Assembly: GCA_036571765.1 (NCBI GenBank)
Contig: BROE01000002.1
Location: forward strand, 1,618,344-1,682,343
Length of the DNA stretch: 64,000 nt
Source of the DNA: Plecoglossus altivelis
Lineage: Eukaryota; Chordata; Actinopteri; Osmeriformes; Plecoglossidae
Direction of reading: 5' to 3'
The notes under the pieces were generated by a model. It was not told where the DNA came from. It saw nothing but the letters and a program-made list of their open reading frames with translations, and did not search any database. A program made the position numbers and the translations under genes. Of this stretch, positions 22,013-33,070 are shown piece by piece. How positions within the stretch are numbered: the stretch's first letter is position 1; every line of letters starts with the position of its first letter.

Positions 22013-23024
22013 TTAAGCGTGGTGCATTGTTGTGTTGGGTTTTTGAGTTGTCAGTCATGAAATCAGAGAAATCACTACTGATCTGGAAGGGTTCTAGGAT
22101 ATCACTCATCTACACAGACATCCTCCCACTATGCTTTTCTGTTTTCTGCTGGTAGATCACTGATATTTCCAAATGCACGTTTTACAACATTGATCACTGG
22201 TGTACAGACTTGCGCATGTATGTTTGCTGGGTGGGTGGATTCAATGACGATGTAAATACTTTTAATTCTGACTCTTGTTTTAACTTACAAATGTCAATGT
22301 ATTGACAGATCTCTTGCTGTTAAAACTATTGTAAATCGCACTGTTAAAGTTTAACATTAAACATTCCTCACTTATTAACATTTTGGGTCTTCCAACCTAT
22401 TATTTCTGCAAATTAAATTAAGATGGCTTGCGAAAGCGGGATACTGCTATGTAGCAACGCTAACTTGTCTAGCTATGCACGTTTTTTGTACATTCAACCA
22501 GTTAAACATCCACTACAAGCTATCCAAAATGTGTTTTTAATGAATGAAACAAGCAAAGCTTGCTACTTAACAGATAGAGTATTATGTCTAGTAACGTCAA
22601 CGTGTAGGCAATGTATTGGCTTGGCTAGCTAGCTAGCTGGTATAGCCTACTAACTGCGCTACCATCAGCTCTTAACTTCACTGTCTACGAGCCTGGAAAA
22701 TGGATCAAATAAGCATAGTTTTCGCACAGCTAGCTAGTTCCATAACTACTCGTGTGATTCACACGCGTCGTTATAAATACCATAGTTAATAATGTATCGA
22801 TTATAGCCCTATCCTATCGTACGGAAATGAGCTCTGGGGACTGAGACAACAGCACATTCCAGGTTTTAGTTAACGCGTCTGAGTTACAGACTCCGCCTGT
22901 TCAGTTCAGTCTCTTGGCAAGTTGAATCTTTGATAGCTTGATAATTCGATTCAAAGCCTCATGTACAAGTACCATAACCACAACACTATACTATACTATA
23001 ACACACATCTTGTGTACAAGACCA
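22013..23024. other. 3' flank of gene B, no gene seen
   Basis: AT-rich with short CTAG-rich stretches. No exon or recognised repeat. Confidence 0.4.
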
Positions 23025-23172
23025 GGCCTCATGTACAAGACCATGCAGCACCAGAACCAGGCAGTGACTCTTAGTTGAACATCAGAGTTTTCTGGAATCT
23101 TTGGAATCCAAGAGAACACGTGTAAACGAGCCTGTCTCGTGGGATAGTCTATTTCAACAATGCAGCAAGAGA
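23025..23172 (+). pseudogene. Relic of the gene B linker
   Basis: About 148 bp closely matches 20085-20235: CCTCATGTACAAGA, then GCAGCACCAGAACCAGGCAGTGACTCT, GAACATCAGAGTTTTCTGGAA, GTCTATTTCAACAATGCAGC. A 10-bp deletion after GTGACTCT creates a stop. Homology ends just before the finger-like remnant that precedes the transposase in gene B. Neither fingers nor transposase follow. Confidence 0.8.
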
Positions 23173-24039
23173 GAGATGTTTGATAATCTTTGATCTTCCC
23201 AAGATAGTCATTGTCTGTATGAATGAAACCAACACAGGCAGGCCATTGGCTTCTTTGCATTTGCAAGAAATCAAGGAGGAAACTTTGGACGTTGTACACC
23301 AACAGTTAATCTACTCCAGATTGGTACGCTATAAAGTAAACTGACCCTGGCTTTACAAAACATAAACACATGAATTACAGTAGAACACACAAAATCTAAT
23401 CTAAAAGATGCCAACACACATCTTTCAAGGGTAATGTCATAGCTACTAGAAAGTACAGCCTGTTATCACTCCTGAGGAGTAAGTGTATTCAACCACTACA
23501 TCGCTTACATTTGTAAATTCTTTGTCACTTTCTTACACAGAAAGGTTTATAGCCCAATACAGTCTGGTGGCTGTTACAATTATAATCATATCTGTAGCCT
23601 AATATTTGTTATTTATAGTAGTAATATTAGATAACTGTAGGATGAGACATGTTTGTTAATTACCCATGAGCCTTTGGGGATGTGGAAACGATGATTCCAC
23701 TGTATCACAGCACCCTAACAGAAAACGAATACAAAATACAAAATTATTTTCCAATGTTTCCAATTCTCACAGGGTGCCGTTATGTTTTCATTAGGTGTCC
23801 AGGGAGCAACAGTCAGAGAAAGTTTGTTCAATCTAGACAGATGTTTATTGCTGTCATACAAACAACATTGTACCGTCAGATCATTATTTGATTGCAACAG
23901 TCAAAGTCATAGCATTCAGGTGTTGTTGAAATAAACAGTCAAATAAAGATATTTTGAAACAAGACAATCTTAATTCTAACATTCCTGAAAGTGATTTTTT
24001 CTCTCCTACGTGTCTCTGTTTAACCTAGCAAACTGGACT
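23173..24039. other. Intergenic, no gene seen
   Basis: AT-rich spacer between convergently transcribed genes B and C. Nothing recognised. Confidence 0.4.
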
Positions 24040-24215
24040 TCTGACAGTTTGGTTACATTGTTGAGACCAGTGTAATGTTTTATGTGTGACTTTCCAATAG
24101 TCTATTTTTCACTGGAAGAGCTTAATTTGTTTGTGTTCTGTTCTGTAAAAGCATTTCTCCTTTAGGTTGCTCCTCCTCCAAACTCTGAGCTAAGGGACAG
24201 TCAGGAGCTGCAATA
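24040..24215 (-). pseudogene. ZNF linker/first-finger relic downstream of gene C
   Basis: Minus-strand reading gives degraded APDCPLAQSLEEE, LLQNRTQTN and a stop, then LPVKNRLLESHT and decayed first-finger sequence. This matches the linker of genes A, C, D and E. A similar relic lies at the same place downstream of gene E. Confidence 0.7.
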
Positions 24216-24244
24216 GACATTCGCTTGTCACTTGAGACATGGGA

Positions 24245-24466
24245 CTATTTTGATTTATAACTTAAATTTAGGTTAGGATGTTGACACTGAAATGGTTTCT
24301 CTCCTGTGTGTATTCTCATATGTTTAACAAGATTACCTTTGTGAGAAAATTGTTTGTTACATTGTTGGCACTGGAAAGGTTTTTCTCCTGTATGTGTTCT
24401 CATGTGATCAACAAGGATACATTTGTAAGCATATTTCTTGTTGCACAGTACACACGGAAATGATTT
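24245..24466 (-). pseudogene. Two out-of-frame fingers beyond the gene C stop
   Basis: In the frame shifted by one base, two complete fingers are readable (FPCVLCNKKYAYKCILVDHM and FQCQQCNKQFSHKGNLVKHM) with TGEKP linkers and a stop at 24245-24247. A one-base length change around 24455-24468 separates them from the twelve in-frame fingers. Confidence 0.8.
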
Positions 24467-26839
24467 CCTCCTGTGTGCGTTCTCATATGATCAACAAAAT
24501 TACCTCTGTGAGTATACCGTTTGTGACATTTTTGACACTGATATGGTTTCTCTCCTGTATGTGTACGCAGGTGTTTAACAAGATTCCCTTTTTTAGAAAA
24601 TTGTCTGTTACATTGTTGGCACTGATGTGGTTTCTCTCCTGTATGTGTTCTCATGTGATCAACAAGAATATGTTTAGCAGAAAATCGTTTATCACATTGT
24701 TCACACTGAAATGGTTTCTCTCCTGTATGTATTCTCATGTGTTTAGCAAGATTACCTTTGTGAGCAAATTGTTTATGACATTGTTGACACATATGTGGTT
24801 TCTCTCCTGTGTGTAATCTCATATGTTTGAGAAGATTACCTTTGTGAGCACATTGTTTGTGGCATTGTGGACACTGATAAGGTTTCTCTCCTGTATGTGT
24901 TCTTGTGTGTACAATAAGATTACCTTTTTTAGCAAATTGTTTGTTACACTGTTGACACTGATACGGTTTCTCTTCTGGGTGTGTTTTTATGCGATCCACT
25001 AAAATACTTTTGTAATCATATTGTTGAGACTGAAATAGTCTCGCTCCTGTGTGTGTTTTCATGTGTTTATCAAGGTTACCTTTCAAAGCACATCGTTTGT
25101 TACAATGTGGACACTGAAAAGGTTTCTCTCCTGTGTGTGTTCTCATATGATCAACAAGATTACCTTTGTGAGAAAATTTTTTGCTACATTGTTGGCACTG
25201 ATGTGGTTTCTCCCCTGTGTGTGTTTTCAAGTGATCAACAAGAACACTTTTTTGAGCAAATCGTTTGTCACATTGTTGACAATGAAAAGGTTTCTCTCCT
25301 GTGTGTGTTCTCAAGTGTTTAAGAAGAGCACTTTGGTAAGCAAATTGTCTCTTACATTGTTGACACTGATGAGGTTTCTCTCCTGTGTGTGCTTTTTCAA
25401 TGTGTTTAACAAGAGCACTTTTTAAAGAAAATCGTCTCTTACATTCTTGACATTGATGAGGTTTCTCTCCTGTGTAACATCTCTGTGGTCTATTGTCCCT
25501 TAGAAGAGAAGCCTCATCATTTTGGGTTCTGTTCTGCAGAAGCATCACTCCTTCATGTTCCTCTTCCTCCAAACTCGGTGCTGCAGGATAGTTTGGAGGT
25601 ACAATAGAGAGGGGCTGAGAGTCACTGCCTGGTTCTGGTGCAGCATAGTTATGTTCTTCAGGCTCTGCTTTGAGTGGCTCCTCAGTTGAGTTGATGGGTA
25701 GAGAGTCTCCTTCTCTGTTCTCCACTTTAACAATCTGGTCAAGATGTGAACATTCAGAAAAGCCTTCCTGATCACAATCGCATTTAACACTGAGAAAAGT
25801 GAAGATGGAGTCTGTGATTTCAGACTTCAGTCCTTGGAGCTGCTCTTCCTCCTGACTGGTCCACAGTTCCTGTTCCTCTTTAATCTGTGGCAGCTCCGGG
25901 AGAGAGAGATGCTGCACTTCTGGGGAGGAAAGTGAAAACAAATGTACCTGCTTGTCATCATTCTGCAACCTAAAAAACCTGACAGCTAAAAACATACCAA
26001 TAGAAATCAATCAATGTCTGTAGACATTAAGGTGCTCTTAGCAGGCTAGAGGTGTTACGGTGGACCTTCACCCCAAAAGGGGGGAATCTGCCTCAGGAAG
26101 ACTCTGATTGGATCTAAACACTGTCATGAAGACGGTTTGTCCAGCTACCCATTCTTCCATGGCAATTATTCTAAACACAGTAGATGAAAACATGAATGAA
26201 TACCAAACCTTGTCTGTGTAATGTGATATTGGGTTGAGTAACAACGTCCAACAGTCGTTGTAGCCGCTTCCTCTCCTCCTCAGAACGAGAGATTTCTTCT
26301 TGGTATTCAGCAAGTGTTATTTCAACTGCCCCGAAAATATCTGAAGCTGCCGTTGTTAATCTCTCACTAAGAAATGCTCTGATATGCAACATGGAGTCTG
26401 TGGTTTCAGACTTCAGTCCTTGGAGCTGCTCTTCCTCCTGACTGGTCCACAGCTCCTGTTCCTCTTTAATCTGTGGTGGCTCCGAGAGAAAGAGATGCTG
26501 CACTTCTAAGGGGAGAAGGAGACAAATTGACCGACTACATGAATTATTTATTCTGCAACTCAACATGTCTCTGTCTGCTGACAGTAGACCAGTGGTTGTG
26601 ATCTTAGCAGGATGTGAGAGGGAGAGACACTGTTTAAACATCAAACCTGTTCGGTGTAGCTTGATCTTAGGCTGAGTAACAACATCCAACAGGCGTTGTA
26701 GCCGCTTCCTCTCCTCCTCAGAATGAGAGATTTCTTCTTTATACTCAGAAAACATCATTTCAAAGCCCTCAAAAATTTCCAAAGCCGCCATAGTTAGTCT
26801 CTCGCTTAAAAATTCTTTGATCATGTTTAATTTAGACAT
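24400..26839 (-). CDS. ZNF gene C: coiled coils plus twelve fingers
   Basis: Exons 26647-26839, 26209-26505 and 24400-25919 join in phase to give 669 residues. The start is the internal ATG of MSKLNMIKEFLSERL, exactly 193 bases from the donor as in the paralogues; sequence further upstream is frameshifted. Exon 2 encodes EVQHLFLSEPPQIKEEQE and a second coiled coil ending ITLHRQ. The last exon holds a third IKEEQE module, an acidic linker (VKVENREGDSL, YAAPEPGSDSQ), then fingers with TGEKP linkers. Finger five has Cys for Phe after the second cysteine. Finger six (FQSQQYDYKSILVDRIKTH) has lost both cysteines and its first histidine. The frame ends prematurely in finger thirteen. Likely a nuclear DNA-binding protein; close paralogue of gene E. 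Confidence 0.75.
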
Positions 26840-26962
26840 TTTAACGTTTAAACATTCTGTATTTTCAGACTTCAGTCCTTGGAGCTGCTCTTCCTCCTGA
26901 CTGGTCCACATTTCCTGTTCCTCTTTCATCTGTGACAGCTTCAGGAGAGAGATGCTGCACAC
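26840..26962 (-). pseudogene. Frameshifted IKEEQ module upstream of the gene C start
   Basis: Begins at an acceptor (cccacag|GTGTGCAGC). Two bases are missing from the CATCTCTCTC run compared with gene A, so VQHLS shifts out of frame while the shifted frame reads LLKLSQMKEEQEMWTSQEEE. A message spliced in from an upstream first exon could not translate this module. Confidence 0.7.
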
Positions 26963-26989
26963 CTGTGGGACGAAAGAACAGAAAACATT

Positions 26990-27285
26990 TGAACGTGGCC
27001 TCGTGTGTGCCAACAGCTAGCATGCAGGCATACGCAGCTACATTTGAACGTGGCCTTGTGTGTGCTAGCATACAGCTAGCATGCAGGCGTATGCAGCTAC
27101 ATTTGAACGTGGCCTTGTGTGTGTGCTGACAGCTAGCATGCAGGCGTATGCAGGTACATTTGAACATGGCCTTGTGTGTGCTAGCATACAGCTAGCATGC
27201 AAGTGTACGCACCTACATTTGAACATGGCCTCGTGTGTGCTAGCATACAGCTAGCATGCAGGCGTACGCAACTACATTTGACAGA
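26990..27285. repeat. About 60-bp minisatellite
   Basis: Five imperfect units of TTTGAACGTGGCCTTGTGTG, TGCTAGCATACAGCTAGCAT, GCAGGCGTATGCAGCTACA in the 5' intron of gene C. Confidence 0.88.
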
Positions 27286-28152
27286 TGGGTCTGCAGGTTC
27301 CACAGACACAAACATCACACAAACACTATGTTGGACTTAAATAACGATGATAGACATACCTAATGTTTAAGCATGTCTCCACTGTATATTTGGGACATTC
27401 TGCCATATTCTCCTACTGTGCACACTGTCCACACTATCAAAAAGACTTTTGCTCTGGAAAGTGTGGTTTGTAACCTTTGATTCAGATTAATATACGTACA
27501 TTAATTCTTTTGCACTTCTGGTTAGAAGCTAACTGCATCTTCTTTGTTCTTGTACTCTGCACAATGACAAAGTTTAATCTAATCACTGCACAGAATTATT
27601 ATTATTATGGAACTTGAATGTAATAAACCATTTCCTTGACTCTGACAAACGAAATACTGTCAGACTACACTTCATTTACCTGAAACTCTGCAGACGTCTC
27701 CTATGTGTACTGTTTGTTAAGTCTGTAACTTGACAAGAAAGCCCGAGTTGTACAAGTCAATTTCCCATTAGAGCAGAGGAAGTATCTGCCTCAAACCTCC
27801 GTGTGTATAAAATGTAAATCTACGAACGTAGAATTGAGATCCATAAAAGCCTTTAGTAAAAAGATCGACGAATGAAAACTTTATAAATGTCAGTTCAAAA
27901 GGTGCAGCCAACTATACAAAAAGGAATATTTACACATGGTTTTCATTTATTAGCTATAGAGTTACACGTATCCTATCGGCGACTGTCGTATTGGCTATTC
28001 GCAGATCCGTTTAATGTTTGTAAAGATTTTTGTGAGTTTTTAAAAGGGATTTTTTCGGTTTGTGCACTTTTTGATCTACCAATTCTACGTGCACACGTAA
28101 TGTTACTCAATTCACACAAATAATATTGAGACAAATATATTTGATATCAAAC

Positions 28153-28262
28153 CTGTTCGGTGTAGCTTGATCTCGTGCTGAACGACCGTCGTGTCCTCTC
28201 ACCCGTGGAATCACTCTTTGTAGCTCAAAAAGCGTTTTTCAACTCCATCTCCATCTCCATCT
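28153..28262 (-). pseudogene. Degenerate first exon of gene C
   Basis: The 3' part still reads EIKLHRT and ends at the family donor (CGAACAG|gtttga). The rest has lost most of the coiled coil: GVEKRFLSYKE runs into TGA, and the SRSEEERKRLQRLL block is gone. Compare intact first exons at 13310-13502 and 32878-33070. It may remain as a 5' UTR exon. Confidence 0.7.
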
Positions 28263-28424
28263 CCAGCGTTATATTGTTAGTGTCTCACGGATACATTCTC
28301 AAAACGCTTTAAATAACTTGGATATTTTGGTATTTTCGATTGTAGAACTTTGCTCATCGGAGTTGAAGCCTTTAAGTTTCCTAACAAGCTAGTTTACTAT
28401 CTTCTCTACTATTTAGTCCAAGAG

Positions 28425-28480
28425 GCTAGCGTTTCCGCTTCCGGTACGTAGTCTAACCCAAACCGGAATATCAAGATGTT
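28425..28480 (-). promoter_or_regulatory. Promoter-like block of gene C
   Basis: GCGTTTCCGCTTCCGGTACGTAG and AACCGGAATAT, plus GTTCCGGTAAT. On the minus strand it matches the CCGGTA and GGAAGCGGAA pair upstream of genes A and B and the block at 36545-36590 upstream of gene E. Confidence 0.4.
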
Positions 28481-28724
28481 CCGGTAATTATTGTTCCCCC
28501 ACTATTTAGGTAACTTTATTGATACGGTGGACTTTATTTGCGCTTACCGTAACTGGACAACTATACAACTGTAATAGGCCATGAAGGATATAATCATTTA
28601 CTTATGCTAGCAATGCAGTATACAATTATTTACTTATGCTAACCTTTAAGATTTGTAAGGCAGACGGGCAGTACTTGCTTCTTAGTAAGTACTGCCTGTC
28701 TTACTACTTCTCAGTAGTTGCATG

Positions 28725-29217
28725 TGTTACATTTCATGCAAGAAATGTAACACACTGTTGGAATCAAGAGGGAGTCGACAGTCCACGCATAGTCAACAGT
28801 ATGATGTATTCCATGTATGATGTCTTATCTCAGGATGTGGGAAGTAGGGAACTTCTTCTTTGTGTGCAGAGTCATATAAAACAACACCTGGGAGAGAGAG
28901 GCAACAAAGGGGGTCCTCTCAACCACATAAGGAGATAAGACAGCCCTTGAACCATGGGCGGAAACCACCGAAGGCAGAGGAGCTCCTGTCCTTAATAATG
29001 CTTAATGTTAGCTATATTACCTCAGGTCTCTCAAGGAAAGGTGTCGTTCTTCGCTGTGCCGAGCGTAAGATGCACGTAGCTGTGTGCTGTTAGGGACCTT
29101 GGAGCGACCCGGATATCTGTATTAGAATTGTACTGTCAGCAAATAAACTTAATTGAACTTAACTATACTGAATCCTGGTGATCCATTTTACCACCCTTGA
29201 TGCGTGAACACGTAACA
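28725..29217 (+). mobile_element. Probable solo LTR of a retroelement
   Basis: Begins TGTTAC and ends GTAACA, an LTR-style inverted TG...CA end. It contains TATAAA at 28875-28880 and AATAAA at 29142-29147, in U3-R-U5 order. No internal gag/pol sequence adjoins either end, and no clear 5-bp target duplication was found, so the left boundary could be about 20 bases further in. Confidence 0.5.
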
Positions 29218-29773
29218 GAGTAAAATCATAGGCAAACTTTTTTTTAAAGAATTTATTTTCAAAATGTATAAACCTTTGGTAGAGAATAATTGACATTAGT
29301 CTTCCACACCAAGAGGACAGGGGGAAGGGACTTCCTGAAAGGCTGAAAAAAGTGGTTCCGGCCTGTATATTAAAATCTATCCATTTAAATGGCAATGGAG
29401 TGAAGAAAGAGATGCATGTTACTGTGATCATTATTTAGAATGAAGATCATCAGTCTTCTTCAGACCTCTGTTGTTCAAACAGTCTAAACTTTATAAAAAA
29501 TAAAATTTATTTTAAAAATAAATCTTAAAACGAATTTTTCAAAAGAAAATGCAAGCCTTCCAAAATCTTTCACTAAACATTTTGTTCGCCTTCCAAAAAT
29601 AATGGTGTCGAAGGTGATGGGAGATAATCGCTATCTAAGGTCGAATGTGACACTTGCTTGGCACCAACACATACAAAGGACGAAGCTAATCATAAATATA
29701 TTAATTGGATAGAAAATAAACACACTGTCATTTCTAAAATGGTCTTCTGACATGAAACGTTACTTCCTTCACA
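29218..29773. other. 3' flank of gene D, no gene seen
   Basis: AT-rich sequence without recognised exons. Confidence 0.4.
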
Positions 29774-32700
29774 CTATTGTTTATCTCCTGTGTGCTTTTT
29801 CATGTGACTAAAAAGAGATTTTTTGTGAAGAAATTGTGTATTGCATAGTTGACACTGAAAAGGTTTTTCTGATGTGTGTGTTCTCATGTGATCAACAAGA
29901 TAACATTTCTTTGTAAATTGTTTGTCACATTGTTGACAATGAAAAGGTTTCTCTCCTGTGTGTATTCTTATGTGTTGCAGAAGAGCAGATTTGAAAGCAA
30001 ATTGTTTTTTACATTCTTGACATTTATGAGGTTTCTCTCCTGTGTGCTTTTTCATGTGACTAACAAGAGATTTTTTGTGAAGAAATTGTGTAGTACATTG
30101 TTGACACTGAAAAGGTTTCTCTACTGTGTGTGTTATCATATGATCAAAAAGATAACATTTCCTTGTAAATTGTTTGTCACATTGTTGACAATGAAAATGT
30201 TTCTCTCCTGTGTGTGTTCTCATGTGTTTCAGAAGAGTAGATTTGAAAGCAAATTGTTTTTTACATTCTTGACATTGTTGAGGTTTCTCTCCTGTGTGAC
30301 TTCCCTGTGGTTGATTGTTCCTTGAAACAGCTTCATTGTTACGTGTTTTGTTCTGTAAAAACATCACTCCTCCATGTTCTTCCAATCTCTGAGCACCAGA
30401 ACAGTCTGGAGCTACAACAGAGAGGGGCTGAGAGTCACTGCCTGGTTCTGGTGCTGCATAGTCTTCTACATGAGGCTCTGTTTTGATTTGCTCCTCAGTT
30501 GAGCTGCTGGGTAGAGAGTCTCCTTCTATGTCTTCCACTTTAACAGCCTGGACAAGATGTGAACATACAGAGGAGCCCTCCTGATCAGAGTCATGTTCCA
30601 CACCTAGAGAAGTGAAGATGGAGTCTTTGGTTTCAGACTTCAGTCCTTGAAGCTGCTCTTCCCCCTGACTGGTCCACAGCTGCTGTTTCTCTTTAGTCTG
30701 TGGGGGCTCTGGGAGAGAGAGATGCTGCACTTCTGGAGGAAGAAGAGACAAGAGTTAGTTTTGACCAGATTAATCATGTTACACTGTTACTTCTATACCT
30801 AATCAAACACAATGGAAAATGCATTGTAATTCAATGAGTCCTGACCACCTCATTCAAGTAACAATCTGTAATTACAGGAGTAGTCATGGAGAAGTCTGTA
30901 TTTACCAGCCATTTCAAGAAGATCCCATTAGAAGATCACTGTAAATCTGAGTTAGTCAGAGTGATAATCTTCATCCTTTGATGAGCCAAGTCTATCCTGA
31001 TGGTATCTCTTCCAGGAAGGGGAGGCCTCACAAAATGATGTCATATGCTACAGCCTTCAGAGTCACTAGATATCAGCTCATTCTAACACCCACCTGATCA
31101 TGTGACACTGTCCTTGACGAAGCAATATTCTAGACACAGCTGCATTCTAGACACAGCCGCATTCTAGACACACCCGCATTCTAGACACACCCGCATTCTA
31201 GACACTGCAGCATTCTAAACACAGCAGCATTCTAAACACAGCAGCATTCTAAACACGGCAGCACTCTATCCTTTTGGCCGTTACAAAAATAACTTGAATT
31301 GTATGAAATGAATTGTATATACCCCCCCTCCTCCACCTGCACTTTATATACCCCACTTACTATAGTTATATTAACCCAATCTGTACAGCTGGAGTCCACT
31401 TATCTTATTTGTATTTTACAGTAGATTTTTATTACATTTTCATCTACCTTCATTGTGTTTCATATATGTTCTATGTTTGCACTTCCCTGCCACAGTAAAT
31501 TCTGTGCTTGTATATCTTGCATGGCGAATAAAACCGATTCTGATTCCACACACAACAGCATTCTAGACACGGCAGCATTCTAGACACGGCAGCATTCTAG
31601 ACACGGCAGCATTCTAGACACGGCAGCATTCTAGACACTGCAGCATTCTAGACACTGCAGCATTCTAGACACTGCAGCATTCTAGACACTGCAGCATTCT
31701 AGACACGCAACAGCATTCTAGACACGCCAGCATTCTAGACACGCCAGCATTCTAGACACGCCAGCATTCTAGACACGCCAGTATTCTAGACACTGCAGTG
31801 TATAACTTGAAGGTACGAATATCAAACCTGTTCGGTGTAACTTGATCTCAGGCTGAGTAACAACGTCCAACAGCCGTTTCAGACACTTCCTCTCCTCTTC
31901 AGAACGAGTTCTTTCTTCCTGGTACCCTTCAAACGATTTCTCAGCGGTGCAGTAAATCTTCAAAGCTGCCGATGACAGTATTTCACCAAAATGTTCTCTT
32001 ATCTCATCTAATTGAGACATTTTTATGTGTACAAACTGGGACTCTTCAGTAAATCTAGGATCTGTGGTTTCAGACTGCAGTCTTTGGAGCTGCTCTTCCT
32101 CCTGACTGGTCCACGGCTCCTGTTCCTCTTTAATCTGTGGTGGCTCACGGACAGAGAGAAGCTTCAGTTCTGGAGGGAGGAGTAGAAGGCAACAGTTAGT
32201 CCGCCATGTCTGGCAGATATAAACCATGTCATTAAGTGTGAGGAACACTGGGTGATATTTGGCAGGGCTGTTTTACAGCCGTCCTCATTGGAGACTGTGG
32301 TGCTTTTTAAGGAAAGACAAAACATCCAACACAGATATCAATTAAGTCAAGTCAAGTTGTGCTTTATTGTCATTCCGCTACATGCGGGTGCATACAGTGG
32401 AACGAAATGTCGTGCCTCACAGAGCCACGGTGCTACATAAGTACAGACATTTAACAGTACAATCTAACAACAAACAATTTAAAATAAATATAACATTTCT
32501 CCTATACATAAACTAAACAGGATACAAACTATACAAACTGTACGAATACTTACCGAGGAGCAATTAGCAATTAAATAATGAATCATAGTAGATGACAGTG
32601 ATCTAAGAACTCAGAACAGACCGGATGTTATTAAACAGAGTAGGTCCCTATAGATTGACTAATATTTACACGGGGTTCAACTCTATTCCCCCCTTCCTGG

Positions 32701-33070
32701 GCGTTGGATTCAACACGTTTGCAACCTCGTGGAGGGCTTCCATTACGTCTATAAAAGAGACGGGCGACACTTATGTAGCAAAAGCTACGTTAACATCAAT
32801 AGATGATATAGCCTAATTAGTTGGAGGTTAGTTGAAACTAGCATGTTGCGAATATGTTAGGTTTTAACTGTCCTTACCTGTTCGGTGTATCTTGATCTCC
32901 GGTGGAATAACAATGTCCAACAACCGTTTGAGCCGCGCGCTCTCCTTCTTTGAATTATAGATTTCCTCTTGGAACTCGGCAAACGTTTTTTCTACGGCCT
33001 CGAAAATTTCTAAAGCAGCCGTTGTTAGTCTTTCCCGAATACAGTCTCTAAACAAAAGGAGTTTTGACAT
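29774..33070 (-). CDS. ZNF gene D: coiled coils plus six fingers
   Basis: Exons 32878-33070, 31828-32169 and 29774-30732 join in phase to give 497 residues. Exon 1 starts MSKLLLFRDCIRERLTTAAL and ends EIKIHRT. Exon 2 has an IKEEQEPWTSQEEEQLQ module and a second coiled coil (MSQLDEIREHFGEIL to EIKLHRT). The last exon begins EVQHLSLPEPPQTKEKQQLW, then the acidic linker, then six fingers. Fingers 1-3 and 4-6 are near copies (CKKQFAFKS, CDKQFTRK/TKKCYL, QFLHKKSL), so a three-finger block was duplicated. The protein ends KKHTGDKQ after finger six. This is the only minus-strand member of the cluster with all three 5' modules intact. Confidence 0.85.
31128..31265. repeat. CATTCTAGACACRGC minisatellite, left part
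   Basis: About nine 15-17 bp units in the last intron of gene D. The array resumes at 31550 after an inserted repeat. Confidence 0.88.
31345..31548 (+). repeat. Dispersed repeat family B copy inside the minisatellite
   Basis: ACTATAGTTATATTAACCCAATCTGTACAGCTGG... to TATCTTGCATGGCGAATAAAACCGATTCTGATT matches 48258-48420. The unit ends in an AATAAAAC and GATTCTGAT tail and lies between two halves of one minisatellite. Confidence 0.7.
31550..31795. repeat. CATTCTAGACACRGC minisatellite, right part
   Basis: About fifteen units continuing the 31128-31265 array, ending near the gene D exon donor at 31828. Confidence 0.9.
32345..32560 (-). repeat. Dispersed repeat family A, longest copy
   Basis: CAAGTCAAGTTGTGCTTTATTGTCATTCCGCTACATGCGG, then CGTGCCTCACAGAGCCACGG, AACAAACAATTTAAAATAAA, CTATACATAAACTAAACAGG and GTACGAATACTTACCGAGG. 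In intron 1 of gene D. Confidence 0.8.

Noticed and set aside
21890..22100. piggyBac inverted repeat with TTAA target site downstream of gene B
   Set aside because: A TTAA occurs at about 22012-22015, but no terminal repeat matching an upstream copy was found.
24278..25425. Plus-strand Cys/Phe/Leu-rich frames (FLSCVCSHVINK)
   Set aside because: Antisense of the zinc-finger arrays of gene C; the same happens opposite D, E, F, G and H.
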